Origin: Vallitalea longa
Lineage (GTDB): Bacteria > Bacillota > Clostridia > Lachnospirales > Vallitaleaceae
Direction: 5' to 3'
Assembly (NCBI RefSeq): GCF_027923465.1
Contig: NZ_BRLB01000003.1
Coordinates: 62,001-126,000 of the forward strand
Length of the DNA stretch: 64,000 nt
Position numbers and translations under genes: made by a program. Of this stretch, positions 18,333-27,314 are shown in pieces (position 1 is the stretch's first letter; every line of letters begins with the position of its first letter). A model generated the notes under the pieces. It searched no databases and was not told the DNA's origin. It was given only the letters and a program-made list of their open reading frames with translations.

Positions 18333-18703
18333 GCTATTTTTTCTTAATATGTTCTGTTTTAGATTATCTGTTAATATTTATCGGGAAACATTTCTGTTTC
18401 GGAGAAATATTCTATTTCTTCCATAATTAATAAAATTAAATAATAAAATATTTTAGGCTTATATTTTAGATGAATACCATATACAGATACTTGAAGTTTT
18501 GTCACAAATGTTTTTATATAATATATCTTTTTGTATCTTAATTTTTTTATTCAATATAAAAAGTACAAATACCAGCGACTTAGTGTATTACTATATACAG
18601 AAAAATTCTATATTGTTTTTATGGTATAATATCTCTATAGATAAAAATATTAGTTCGTTTTATAGGATATATAAAAAAATAAACTACTAGAGAGGTTAAT
18701 ACT
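18333..18703. other. gene-free AT-rich spacer
   Basis: A 63-codon open frame at 18499-18690 has no ribosome binding site and looks like chance in AT-rich DNA. No further structure is evident apart from the ribosome binding site of the next gene. Confidence 0.5.
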
Positions 18704-19252
18704 ATGAAAAAAGAAACCTATGTACACAAAAGGAAAATACTTACAAAAATAATACTAATAACAATTTATATTACCTTTATTGGATATTTATTAGGTAACG
18801 TACAAAGCATCGCAGATTGGAATTATAGTATTCATGAAATGTTATACATACCATGTTATATTGCATATTATTTATTCCCATTAGAACTGTGTATCTGGTT
18901 ATATTATGCTATCAAATCTATTAAAGAACCTAGAGATAATATGATGAAATATAATAATATAAAAATGTATTTGAGGAACTCATTATTAGTAGTATCTGTA
19001 ATGGCGATATTATCATTTTTCTATATTCAATCTATGAATATATCAACAACAGGATTATTTGAAGTAGAAAATAAATTTAACAAAACAAATGCTTATTATA
19101 TTCAGATTAATAATAAAAACATTAAGTGTAGTAAAAATGAATATAATCTGGTTAAAGAAGGAGACTTATATATGGTTGACTTTTCATGGAATAAAAAATG
19201 GCCACAAAAAGGTAGTTTGAAATATATTGAACCAACAGACATATCTGAGTAA
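18704..19252 (+). CDS. integral membrane protein of unknown function
   Basis: A 182-residue protein with three predicted membrane helices (about 12-33, 47-70 and 90-108), then a roughly 70-residue extracytoplasmic C-terminal domain beginning at STTGLFEVENK and containing IQINNKNIKCSKNEYNLVKEGD. That C-terminal part resembles a small beta domain of membrane-anchored proteins, but I do not recognise it. AGAGAGG precedes the ATG. It stands just upstream of the CPBP protease in the same direction, about 90 bp apart. Confidence 0.55.
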   Translation: MKKETYVHKRKILTKIILITIYITFIGYLLGNVQSIADWNYSIHEMLYIPCYIAYYLFPLELCIWLYYAIKSIKEPRDNMMKYNNIKMYLRNSLLVVSVMAILSFFYIQSMNISTTGLFEVENKFNKTNAYYIQINNKNIKCSKNEYNLVKEGDLYMVDFSWNKKWPQKGSLKYIEPTDISE

Positions 19253-19342
19253 GTAATGTTGCAATAATATTAAAAATTTAGTTCTGTAACATTGCCATTA
19301 GGTTTGAACAGAAATTATATATAATATAATTGGGGGTGTAAT

Positions 19343-20095
19343 ATGGTAACAATAAGTAATAGGATACATGGTAATTTAAGCATATTGAGGGTGATCTCTC
19401 TTGTTTTTATACCATCGATACTATTAACGTCAATTTATATCTTAACAGGTTATTTACAAAATACGATTCCATCACTTTTGATATTTTTCCTTTTAGCTTT
19501 GTTTATTTTGTTTCCAATAGAGTTGTGGGTGGTATTACATGCAAGCAAAAAAGAATACGGAAAATATTCATTAAAAAGTGCTTTTTCGAATCATCAAAAA
19601 CAACGATGGTGGATTATATTTGCATATGGTGCTTTGCTATGGGCTTTTGCAGGTATTATGTCTGCAACAATCGCACCGCTAGAAAATATGTTATTTGCCC
19701 CAATTACAAGTCGACTAGCACAGATTATTCTAGCATTCTTTGATTGGAATAACATGGATTATTTAAAACAATATTCAAAGAATATTTTGGTATTGACTTG
19801 TATTGTATATTTTATTTTGAATGGTATTATTGGTCCCATAGTTGAAGAGATATTTTTTAGAGGTTACCTTACATCAAAAATAAGTAGATATGGGAAATAT
19901 GCTCCAATCATCATAACAGTATTATTTTCCTTGTACCATTTCTGGCTTCCGTTCAATAATTTATTTCGAATTGTGATTTTTTACCCTGTAGCTTATTGTG
20001 CTTGGAAGAAGAAAAACATTTACATATCAATAGTATTTCATAGCCTATGCAATATGATATCAGTCTTCAGCTTTATTGTTACAGTATGGAATTAA
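19343..20095 (+). CDS. CPBP-family intramembrane metalloprotease
   Basis: A 250-residue polytopic membrane protein carrying the CPBP (CAAX-protease and bacteriocin-processing, Abi) motifs: GPIVEEIFFRGYL (EExxxR), VLFSLYHFWLP (FxxxH) and SIVFHSLCNM (final His). Such proteins are glutamic proteases in the membrane, involved in bacteriocin self-immunity or maturation or in stress responses. The start follows GGGGGTG. There is no bacteriocin precursor in view next to it, so its substrate is open. Confidence 0.85.
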   Translation: MVTISNRIHGNLSILRVISLVFIPSILLTSIYILTGYLQNTIPSLLIFFLLALFILFPIELWVVLHASKKEYGKYSLKSAFSNHQKQRWWIIFAYGALLWAFAGIMSATIAPLENMLFAPITSRLAQIILAFFDWNNMDYLKQYSKNILVLTCIVYFILNGIIGPIVEEIFFRGYLTSKISRYGKYAPIIITVLFSLYHFWLPFNNLFRIVIFYPVAYCAWKKKNIYISIVFHSLCNMISVFSFIVTVWN

Positions 20096-20296
20096 TCAGT
20101 CTATGAATCTAGTAAAAGAATAGGACACAATATTTGTGAAATTATAGTTTTGAAAAATAAAGAACGTTATATCTAGTATGACAAGTAGAAAAGCTTGTCT
20201 TTTTTTGCGAATTTTGTTATCAATAATTGACATATATTTTATTAATCAAAGTGTAAAATTATTAGTATACAAATTAATATACAAGGAGGATTTTAT

Positions 20297-20764
20297 ATGA
20301 AAAGAAACAAAAGAATAATTTGTGTACTCTTAGTATTATTTACGGTATTATCAAGCAGTGTTTTGGTTAATGCTGCTTCATGGCCAGTTCTTAAAAGAGG
20401 AGACAGTGGGGTTAATGTGGAAAGCTTGCAATACCTATTAGTTTCTAAAGGTTATACGAAAATGAAAGTCGATGGCACTTTTGGTGATGAGACATATAGA
20501 AATGTCAAAGGATTTCAAACAGCAAGAGGACTAGAAAGAGATGGAATAGTAGGGGCAAAAACTTGGGAAAAATTAATAGTAACATTAAAACGTGGAGCAA
20601 AGAGTAATGCTGTAAAAGCGGTCCAATGCCAATTAGGTATAGATGAAGATGGTGATTTCGGTAAAGGAACAGAAAGTGCAGTCAAAGTCTTCCAAGAAGG
20701 TCATGGTCTTAAGGTTGATGGTATAGTTGGTCCAACAACTTGGCGATATCTTCTTAATTACTAA
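20297..20764 (+). CDS. secreted protein with two peptidoglycan-binding (PGRP-like) domains
   Basis: A 155-residue protein with a signal peptide cleaved after VLVNA near residue 26. The mature part is two PG_binding_1 units, each starting LKRG: about 33-95 (with VDGTFGDETYRNVKGFQ) and about 97-155 (with EDGDFGKGTESAVKVFQ), each ending in DGIVG..TW. No catalytic domain is attached, so it probably binds cell wall alone or helps a partner hydrolase. AAGGAGG precedes the ATG. Confidence 0.85.
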   Translation: MKRNKRIICVLLVLFTVLSSSVLVNAASWPVLKRGDSGVNVESLQYLLVSKGYTKMKVDGTFGDETYRNVKGFQTARGLERDGIVGAKTWEKLIVTLKRGAKSNAVKAVQCQLGIDEDGDFGKGTESAVKVFQEGHGLKVDGIVGPTTWRYLLNY

Positions 20765-20780
20765 ATCTCTAGTACATAGC

Positions 20781-20821
20781 ATAAGCCTGCGTCTGTTTTT
20801 CTAAAAAGCCTGCAGGCTTAT
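20781..20821. terminator. hairpin after the peptidoglycan-binding protein
   Basis: ATAAGCCTGC (20781-20790) and GCAGGCTTAT (20812-20821) are exact complements around a loop of about 20 nt. Only a weak T-rich tail follows. Confidence 0.6.
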
Positions 20822-21250
20822 ATCTTATATAAATACCATATCCCAGTATTATTTCATATCTTAATTCATATTATATCTATAATTATCACAATAAAAAAAA
20901 AATTTAAAAGGCTGTATAAAATACAAATAAAATGTTATGAATGTATACTAATTAAAAAAATATTTTGTGTAAAAATTAATCAATTGACTAATGAAATATA
21001 TTAATGGATTATAACTAACATAATACGTACATTTGATTCCTCTAAAGAGATTGAGTTAATACGAGATAAACTGGATATTTAGTATTTATATCAAAACTAT
21101 AATTTGAAATGGACATAATATTCCACAATTAGTTATGAATCAATTGAAATATTATCAATAATAAAATATAATAAATAGGAAATGGTTTGAGAGAGATCAG
21201 GCATAACCTTAAAGAGAGATATTAAAAGTAATTGAAAGTGGGAGGACAGT
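20822..21250. other. gene-free AT-rich spacer
   Basis: Very AT-rich DNA with short stop-riddled frames. The only readable feature is GGGAGG ahead of the gene at 21251. Confidence 0.5.
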
Positions 21251-21802
21251 ATGCGTATTATCTATGGCAGCATTTTAATTTGGGTTTCAATAATAATGGT
21301 AATAAGTTACCTGTTATTGAATTGTATTAATTTTAAAAATAAAAAATACTTGAGAATAATAATAGGAAGTATTTTATGTATATATGGATTATTAGGTTCT
21401 TTTACTTTGCCAAGTTATTTTTTTAATAGAATTAGCCAGGCATCATGGGCTGACATAGAATTTCTAAAGTGGGCATCTGAAAAGTTTAGTTTTTCTGTTA
21501 ATGTTTTAGCTAGTATCAGTATTTTAGTTATTATCAGCTCACTAATAATAATATATTTTTCATCAATTAATAAGATATCTTTGGAATGGTCTGTAGTAGT
21601 TGTTATGTTGAGCCAAATTTCTTTAATTATAATAGCTTTTATAATGGGAATGTATACAATAAATAAAAGATTTGATATCGCGTCTTATATTTTAGGAGTA
21701 GGATATTTTAATTTCTTAACGTTATATGGGATTTACGTATGCAGATGGGTTTTTTATTATAATATGGTAGATGATAAAATCCCAAATAAAACTACAGAAT
21801 GA
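21251..21802 (+). CDS. integral membrane protein of unknown function
   Basis: A 183-residue protein with about five hydrophobic helices (roughly 4-24, 34-55, 82-104, 113-136 and 146-168) and a short polar C-terminus. No motif is recognised. GGGAGG lies 7 nt ahead of the ATG. It faces the SMR exporter gene convergently, with an AT-rich gap containing a GCAAACATTTTG-type inverted element near 21850. Confidence 0.5.
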   Translation: MRIIYGSILIWVSIIMVISYLLLNCINFKNKKYLRIIIGSILCIYGLLGSFTLPSYFFNRISQASWADIEFLKWASEKFSFSVNVLASISILVIISSLIIIYFSSINKISLEWSVVVVMLSQISLIIIAFIMGMYTINKRFDIASYILGVGYFNFLTLYGIYVCRWVFYYNMVDDKIPNKTTE

Positions 21803-21903
21803 TTTGTTAAATAAAATAATATTTCCATTTATTCTTTGTTAGTAAAATGTTTGCTATATAATTCATACTATAGCAAACATTTTTGAAAAATTATATTCTG
21901 GAA

Positions 21904-22227
21904 TTAGTGACTTGTAGATGTTATTTTTAGACCAATAATTCCTAGGAGTATCAACAACAAGAAAAAAACACGTGTTAAGTTACATGGTTCTTTAAAAAAG
22001 AGAATACCTACAATAATTGAACCTAGTGCACCTATTCCAGTCCATATTGCATATGCAGTTCCCATTGGTAATGTTTTTGTTGCAATAGATAAAAGATAGA
22101 AACTTATTATCATACCTATTACTGTAATTATTGAGGGGTATAAACGGGTAAAACCATTGGAATATTTTAAGGCTGTAGCCCAAATCACTTCAAATACACC
22201 AGCAACAGTTAAATAGAACCAAGACAT
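21904..22227 (-). CDS. gdx: SMR-family guanidinium exporter (Gdx/SugE type)
   Basis: A 107-residue, four-helix small multidrug resistance protein. The membrane-embedded glutamate is E13 in VAGVFEVIWATALKYSNGF, and LPMGTAYAIWTGIGALGS is the GTAYAVWTGIG signature of the SugE/Gdx subfamily, which exports guanidinium in exchange for protons. A guanidine-I riboswitch stands directly upstream on the same strand, giving independent support for the substrate. The start follows AGGAGGTAATAAA. It functions as a dual-topology dimer in the cytoplasmic membrane. Confidence 0.92.
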   Translation of the reverse strand: MSWFYLTVAGVFEVIWATALKYSNGFTRLYPSIITVIGMIISFYLLSIATKTLPMGTAYAIWTGIGALGSIIVGILFFKEPCNLTRVFFLLLILLGIIGLKITSTSH

Positions 22228-22265
22228 TTTATTACCTCCTTTAACGATTTTTATAGTATAATGAC

Positions 22266-22309
22266 AAAAAAATAAACCCGGAAAGATATTATAATAATAT
22301 CCTCCCGGG
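22266..22309 (-). terminator. riboswitch expression-platform terminator
   Basis: Read on the minus strand, CCCGG...CCGGG closes a long inner stem of AGGATATTAT with ATAATATCTT, followed by TTTATTTTTT. The CCCGGG arm belongs to the 3' end of the aptamer, so ligand binding and termination compete for it. Confidence 0.8.
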
Positions 22310-22388
22310 CTTTTATCCCTCCGTGTACACAGTTCCTGTGCGTTTTCTCTTGGACCAGGCCAGTCTATAACTGCGGAACCCTAGAAAA
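22301..22388 (-). promoter_or_regulatory. guanidine-I (ykkC) riboswitch aptamer
   Basis: The minus strand reads CTAGGGTTCCG near the 5' end, GACTGGCCTGGTCCAAGAG, ACACGG, and then GGGATAAAAGCCCGGGAGG, the conserved ykkC/guanidine-I blocks in the right order. It precedes the SMR exporter and carries an intrinsic terminator as expression platform, implying that guanidine turns transcription on. Confidence 0.92.
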
Positions 22389-22402
22389 CATATAACTGCT
22401 TT

Positions 22403-22431
22403 ATTATGCAATATATATCGACAAATGTCAA
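22403..22431 (-). promoter_or_regulatory. promoter of the guanidine riboswitch-gdx unit
   Basis: On the minus strand TTGACA (complement of 22426-22431), a 17 bp spacer, and CATAAT (complement of 22403-22408), just ahead of the aptamer. Confidence 0.8.
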
Positions 22432-22585
22432 CATAATAATTCATATGTTCATGACAAAATTATATTAAAATAATATTGGTATTTATAGTCTTATTTTGCG
22501 AATTTTATGTTCTGAAATTTACAAAATTTTTAATATTTTAGGAGTATTATATTAGAGTACTAATCATAATAAAGGAGGTAATAAA

Positions 22586-22930
22586 ATGAAAAAACAATTA
22601 TTTGTGTTATCATTAGTAGTATGTGTTGTACTAACAATTAGTCCTATTACTTATGCTAAAAGTTCTGTAAATGTAATGAAACAGACTAATGATGTACAAG
22701 CAGTAATGAATTTGCAAAATGAAGGTTTACCTGCACCTGGATATATAAAAGGTGATAATGTACCATTTAAATCGAGAGCAAATGACTCTTCTGTAACATT
22801 AGGTATTTTTGAATTTGGTGAAGAAGTAGTTGTAAATTATTTTACAGGAAATTGGGTTTCAGTATACAGAATTGAGACTGGTCAATATGGATATGTTAAC
22901 AAAAGATATATATCTTTTGGAGCAGTTTAA
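22586..22930 (+). CDS. secreted SH3-type domain protein
   Basis: A 114-residue exported protein: signal peptide (KKQLFVLSLVVCVVLTISP, cleavage near YA-K25), a linker, and a C-terminal bacterial SH3 fold of about 60 residues with VPFKSRANDSSVTLGIFEFGEE, WVSVYRIETGQYGYVNKRYI. Bacterial SH3b domains usually bind cell wall peptides. No catalytic domain is present. AAAGGAGG lies 8 nt ahead of the ATG. It is a single-gene unit with its own terminator. Confidence 0.7.
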   Translation: MKKQLFVLSLVVCVVLTISPITYAKSSVNVMKQTNDVQAVMNLQNEGLPAPGYIKGDNVPFKSRANDSSVTLGIFEFGEEVVVNYFTGNWVSVYRIETGQYGYVNKRYISFGAV

Positions 22931-22964
22931 GAATTAATCAATAAATAATTGATTAGTACATAGT

Positions 22965-23010
22965 AAGCAGGCTATTATCAGTAATGGTGATTGTCTGCTT
23001 TTGATTTTTT
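22965..23010 (+). terminator. Rho-independent terminator of the SH3 protein gene
   Basis: AAGCAGGC (22965-22972) pairs with GTCTGCTT (22993-23000), followed by a T-rich tail to 23010. Confidence 0.65.
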
Positions 23011-23239
23011 GTTTTAATAACGAATCTAATAATAACCGATAAGTAATGCAAAGTTTGGTCTTTAATATTGTTCATTGTCAAATTATCTGATATTATATAA
23101 AAAATTAATCTTTTAATATGAAGAAAATATAGGATAAAAAATATAGAGAGATAATTATAAGATAAAGCATATATAGAGTTTATGAATGGATAGATATTCC
23201 ACAACAACAAACTATATTATGATATGGGAAGAGGTTTAT

Positions 23240-23755
23240 ATGAGTAAAAATACTAAATGTTTGATAGATTTGCTAGCATTAGCGATAATATATTTTAGGT
23301 TCTTTTATGGAAAATGGAAGATAGACGGAAAAGATAAGTTGATTATAAATACCACTATGTATATATATATTTCTTTTGTATTATATTTTACATTAATGCC
23401 TGTAATTGTATCCATTCCATCTATATTTAATCATCGTTATGTTGTGATGAATATGAACCTTTTAGAAGATTATTTTGCAGGCAGGGGTGATACGGTTCGT
23501 CAGATTTTACTTAATATAATTATGATGGTTCCCTTTGGATTTTTACTACCCATTATTAAAAAACGAAATTTATGGTTTTGTATATTATGGACATTTTTAT
23601 TTAGCTTAGGGATAGAAATACTTCAGCCCCTATTTGTTAGGTCTGGGGATATAACCGATTTAGTAACGAATACGATAGGTGGAATATTGGGATATGTAGT
23701 ATATTCACTTTTCAAACCAATAATTGAAAGGATAATCTTTTTATTTCATCAATAA
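23240..23755 (+). CDS. VanZ-like membrane protein
   Basis: A 171-residue protein with about four membrane helices. NLLEDYF, RQILLNIIMMVPFGFLLP and the final SGDITDLVTNTIGGILGY are the signature of VanZ-family proteins, which are associated with low-level teicoplanin resistance and cell-envelope functions of unknown mechanism. A longer frame begins 54 nt upstream, but GGAAGAGG directly precedes the ATG at 23240. No van genes are near, so a resistance role is not implied. Confidence 0.8.
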   Translation: MSKNTKCLIDLLALAIIYFRFFYGKWKIDGKDKLIINTTMYIYISFVLYFTLMPVIVSIPSIFNHRYVVMNMNLLEDYFAGRGDTVRQILLNIIMMVPFGFLLPIIKKRNLWFCILWTFLFSLGIEILQPLFVRSGDITDLVTNTIGGILGYVVYSLFKPIIERIIFLFHQ

Positions 23756-23926
23756 TTACTGAAATATTTTGCGCATTTTTAATAGAATTCTTAATTTTAG
23801 TTTTAATAGACAAAAATTTTGCATCAGTAAAAAAATAAAACACCAATAAAAGACTTATTTGTTTTAATATTTAGCATATGGATTGTTTTGAATTTGAAAA
23901 ATGTAAGATAATTATATGAGATTGTG

Positions 23927-23955
23927 TTGACTACTCATAATTATATTGGTATACT
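23927..23955 (+). promoter_or_regulatory. sigma-A promoter of kduI
   Basis: TTGACT (23927-23932), a 17 bp spacer and TATACT (23950-23955). Confidence 0.7.
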
Positions 23956-23970
23956 TATAATATGCAACCG

Positions 23971-23989
23971 AGTTTCACATAATGAAACT
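23971..23989 (+). promoter_or_regulatory. operator-like inverted repeat behind the kduI promoter
   Basis: AGTTTCA and TGAAACT are exact complements separated by five bases, centred about 25 bp after the -10 box, an ideal place for a repressor. The regulator is unknown; a uronate-responsive one would fit. Confidence 0.5.
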
Positions 23990-24046
23990 TAATAGAAAAC
24001 ATAAAAAGGAGGAAGTATCCACAATAATTTGTGGTGCGTAAGAAAA

Positions 24047-24889
24047 ATGATTATTAGAGAACCTGCAAATTCAAGAGATTTTAAACATTATACAACAGAC
24101 AGATTAAGGGAAGAATTTTTAATCCAAGATTTATTTCAAGTAGGAAAGATTCAACGTGTCTACAGTCATATAGATAGGATAATTACAATGGGTTATTGTC
24201 CAGGAGATAAACCTCAAGAACTAGGTGAAGGTTTGGATATTTGGAGTACTCTAGGTACAGATTATTTCTTAGAGAGAAGAGAATTAGGTGCTATCAATGT
24301 TGGTGGAAAAGGAACAATTAAGGTTGATGGAAAAGAGTTCACTATGAATCATCAAGATGGTATTTATGTAGGTATGGGAGCAAAAGAAGTTGTTTTTTCA
24401 AGTGAAGATGTGAAAAATCCAGCTAAATTCTATACATTAAGTGCACCTGCTCATAAAACATATCCAAATGTACATATAGATATTACCAAAGCAAAGCAAG
24501 TTAAATTAGGTGACCAGAGTAATTGTAATAAAAGAACAATATTCCAATTCTTACATCCAGATGTATTGGAAACATGTCAATTAAGTATGGGTCTAACAAA
24601 AATGGAAAGTGGAAATGTATGGAATACATTGCCTTGCCATACTCACGAAAGAAGAATGGAAGTTTATTTCTACTTTGACTTGTCAGAAGATGATGTTGTA
24701 TTCCATTTGATGGGAAAACCTGATGAAACAAGACACATTGTTATGCGTAATGAAGAAGCAGTCATTTCACCAAGTTGGTCAATTCATTCAGGTTGTGGTT
24801 CAACAAATTACAGTTTCATATGGGGAATGGTTGGAGAAAATAAAGCATTTACTGATATGGACGGAATTGATATGAAGGATTTGAAATAA
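24047..24889 (+). CDS. kduI: 5-dehydro-4-deoxy-D-glucuronate isomerase
   Basis: Isomerises 5-keto-4-deoxyuronate from pectin, alginate-like or glycosaminoglycan breakdown to 3-deoxy-D-glycero-2,5-hexodiulosonate. The 280-residue cupin has family length and motifs: YSHIDRI near the start, GGKGTIKVDG, the metal ligands in PCHTHERRMEVYFYF, and the C-terminal HSGCGSTNYSFIWGMVGEN. The ATG at 24047 matches the family's N-terminus, but the strong AAGGAGGAAG lies about 33 nt upstream. A perfect CCACAA/TTGTGG hairpin (24019-24034) sits between and could shorten the distance; an in-frame TTG at 24029 is the alternative start. Confidence 0.93.
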   Translation: MIIREPANSRDFKHYTTDRLREEFLIQDLFQVGKIQRVYSHIDRIITMGYCPGDKPQELGEGLDIWSTLGTDYFLERRELGAINVGGKGTIKVDGKEFTMNHQDGIYVGMGAKEVVFSSEDVKNPAKFYTLSAPAHKTYPNVHIDITKAKQVKLGDQSNCNKRTIFQFLHPDVLETCQLSMGLTKMESGNVWNTLPCHTHERRMEVYFYFDLSEDDVVFHLMGKPDETRHIVMRNEEAVISPSWSIHSGCGSTNYSFIWGMVGENKAFTDMDGIDMKDLK

Positions 24890-25072
24890 TAATTAAATAA
24901 AAGGACATTGCTTTTAATTTAATAATAGGGTAGATATAGAATAGATATTTTAACATAATTTATCTATTCTATATTTTTCTACATAACATTTATAATAAAT
25001 AGCAAACCTAAATATGAATAAGTTAAATTGTCACAAGCATTTTATTGAGAAACATAAGGGAAAACTGTATCA

Positions 25073-25927
25073 TTACTTATAGAAATCGGGATCTATACGT
25101 GCATCAGGGAATCTTTCAATCCAATTTTTTTCTTTATCGGTAACATGCCCAACTGATGCGCATAGAACTGTATACTCATTCTCGCCATCGACTCCAATTA
25201 ATGCATCGGCTTTATCTTGATAATATCCACCAATAGTACAACAGCCACAACCTATAGTCTCAGTTGCTAAATATAGTTGATGAGAAATATGTCCTAAATC
25301 AATTAACATTATCTTATGTGACGTTTCTTTGTACCTCCATTCTCCACGGTACGGAGTGCATGCCCAGAAGAATATGGCTGCTGCTTTTGAAGTGAATATT
25401 TGGTCTTGACTTTTATTTGTAAATACTTCTGATGTTTTTTCTGAAATACGGATGATTTGTTTTTCTAGTATTATTTGATTCGACAATGGCAAATATCTCC
25501 ATATCCCCTTTTCAAGGCCTTGTACGTTGTTTATGGCAATGTAAGTTTCATATGCATTGATACATCCTCCTGCTGCAACTGGACGAAGATAATTTCTGCC
25601 TGAACCATCTTTTATATAACGTCTATACCCACCGATGACTTTTTTAACCCCTTGGGTACACCACAGTAAAAAAGACAACTCTTCAAGATTCATTGGTGTT
25701 TTTGAGTAAGACCTTCTACTGATTCTACTTGATATGATTTCAAAAAAATCAGCCTTAGGAACTTTATCTGAAGTAATTATTGGTAGATCAACTGTAATTG
25801 AATTCTCATTAACTGATTTTTGAAATTCAGGTTGAGGTATACCTTTGGCAATATCTGCAGTAGCAATTATGTCATTATTACCTAATAAAGATTTCATGAA
25901 ATCTCTGTTCATATTATAATTAATCAT
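25073..25927 (-). CDS. SagB-type nitroreductase-family oxidoreductase
   Basis: A 284-residue FMN-binding protein. The core starts at FFEIISSRISRRSYSKTPMNLEELSFLLW, followed by PVAAGGCINAYETYIAI, and ends with LATETIGCGCCTIGGYYQ and CASVGHV, the layout of SagB/ThcOx-like dehydrogenases. These oxidise azolines in modified peptides or reduce small quinones and nitro compounds. No YcaO or precursor peptide gene is nearby, so a stand-alone redox role is more likely. The start follows GAAGGGAGC on the minus strand. Confidence 0.75.
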   Translation of the reverse strand: MINYNMNRDFMKSLLGNNDIIATADIAKGIPQPEFQKSVNENSITVDLPIITSDKVPKADFFEIISSRISRRSYSKTPMNLEELSFLLWCTQGVKKVIGGYRRYIKDGSGRNYLRPVAAGGCINAYETYIAINNVQGLEKGIWRYLPLSNQIILEKQIIRISEKTSEVFTNKSQDQIFTSKAAAIFFWACTPYRGEWRYKETSHKIMLIDLGHISHQLYLATETIGCGCCTIGGYYQDKADALIGVDGENEYTVLCASVGHVTDKEKNWIERFPDARIDPDFYK

Positions 25928-26102
25928 AAATTTGCTCCCTTCAAATATGGAATAATCATATTATATTGGAATATGATGGGTAATACAAGTCTATATTTTG
26001 ATACTAACAAGTGTTATAATATAGATATAGGGAAGTATATATTTTCAGTATAATAATCATATTCTAGCCAGTGGTTTATTCTAATAAGGGAAGGCGAAAG
26101 GA

Positions 26103-26582
26103 ATGTTATATATTATGATTAATTTTAAGATTGACAATGGTGTTTTTAATTTTCGTGTAGCTGGAATATTGTTTCATGATAATAAAATACTTGTACATAG
26201 GTTGATTAGAGATGATTTTTATGCTTTTCCAGGAGGAAGAGTAGAAATGCATGAAACTACTGAAAATACAATTATTAGAGAAATGAAAGAAGAATTAGGG
26301 ATTAGTGTTAGTATCAATAGATTACTATGGGTTTTAGAAAGCTTTTTTACTAATAAAGATGATAAGTATCATGAACTATGTTATTATTATCTGATTGAAT
26401 GTAATGACAAAAGTATTTTAGATAAAGGAGATAAATTCTATATTACTGAAGGTAAGAACGAATTTGAATTCAGATGGATAGATGTGACTAATATCGAAGA
26501 TATAAATCTATATCCTGAAGTACTGAAAGATAGAATTGATAAACTGCCTTATAATATTGAAAGGATAGTTGATATTAATTAA
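26103..26582 (+). CDS. NUDIX hydrolase
   Basis: A 159-residue protein whose Nudix box GGRVEMHETTENTIIREMKE followed by ELGI matches Gx5Ex7REUxEExGU exactly. It therefore hydrolyses a nucleoside-diphosphate-linked compound with Mg2+; the substrate is not readable. The first ATG at 26103 lies 8-9 nt behind GGGAAGG; an ATG four codons later is also possible. Single gene, followed by a shared terminator. Confidence 0.85.
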   Translation: MLYIMINFKIDNGVFNFRVAGILFHDNKILVHRLIRDDFYAFPGGRVEMHETTENTIIREMKEELGISVSINRLLWVLESFFTNKDDKYHELCYYYLIECNDKSILDKGDKFYITEGKNEFEFRWIDVTNIEDINLYPEVLKDRIDKLPYNIERIVDIN

Positions 26583-26698
26583 TATGGGGCAAGATTAAAA
26601 GTGATTATGTAATTTTCTTAGATAGAGCACAAAGAAGTTGTGCCTCATAAAAGATTACAAGAAAATAGAAAATAGAACTTTCATATCTTATAAAATAA

Positions 26699-26730
26699 AA
26701 GGTGGTAAATATTATACTTACCGCCTTTTT
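26699..26730. terminator. terminator between convergent NUDIX and cupin genes
   Basis: AAGGTGGTAA (26699-26708) pairs with TTACCGCCTT (26718-26727) with one G-T pair, then Ts. On the other strand it is preceded by As and ends in Ts as well, so it can serve both genes. Confidence 0.8.
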
Positions 26731-26774
26731 GTAATGCGAATAGGAAAGTTCTTAATTAATTGAATCTCCCCATA

Positions 26775-27314
26775 TTAGAAATATGGAGGCATGGAATCAA
26801 ATGAGGCCATATAATATTCTTCGGCAGCCTCAGCATCAGCTTTAGTTTTATGAATAGTTCCAGGTGGATGTTCAGGGGGTGCATAGATTGCGTACAATTT
26901 GAGTGGTGTATCACCTGTATTGGTGACATTGTGCCATTTACCAGCAGGTACCATAATTGCAAAATCATCAGCAACTTCTTGTTGAAAATACAACATATCT
27001 TCTTTGTCTCCCATCTCAACAAGGCCTTCCCCTTCTTCTATACGTATGAATTGATCTACATCCGGATGTAGTTCTAGACCTATGTCTTCTCCAACAGGGA
27101 TACTCATTAGAGTAACTTGGAAATTTTCCCCTGTCCATAGAGCTGTACGGAAAGTATTGTTTTCTGTAGTGGCTTCCTCAATGTTAATAACGAATGGTTC
27201 TGGACCATAATCCATTAACTGGGTATGTCTTGAATTGCGTGGTGAAGCATTGTTTTGATATGCAGGATAAGGTTCATATTCATTGCTTCCTCTAGATGAT
27301 TCATATATTGGCAT
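26775..27314 (-). CDS. cupin-domain protein with tyrosine/proline-rich N-terminus
   Basis: A 179-residue protein: a YEPYPAYQNNASPRNSR-type N-terminus, then one conserved beta-barrel cupin with GLELHPDVDQFIRIEEGEG (metal ligands HP..DQF..) and VPAGKWHNVTNTG. Such stand-alone cupins are frequent in Bacilli and Clostridia, function unknown. The ATG at 27314 has no good ribosome binding site. The frame stays open upstream as DYEPYPSPYWID, similar in style to the N-terminus, up to AAAGGA, so translation may begin further upstream at a non-ATG codon. Confidence 0.75.
   Translation of the reverse strand: MPIYESSRGSNEYEPYPAYQNNASPRNSRHTQLMDYGPEPFVINIEEATTENNTFRTALWTGENFQVTLMSIPVGEDIGLELHPDVDQFIRIEEGEGLVEMGDKEDMLYFQQEVADDFAIMVPAGKWHNVTNTGDTPLKLYAIYAPPEHPPGTIHKTKADAEAAEEYYMASFDSMPPYF

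Noticed and set aside
22953-23210. 85-codon minus-strand open frame
   Set aside because: It covers a terminator and AT-rich spacer, has no ribosome binding site, and its protein has no recognisable pattern.
25073-25927. Thiazole/oxazole peptide cluster based on the SagB-type protein
   Set aside because: There is no YcaO cyclodehydratase or precursor peptide within the neighbouring genes.
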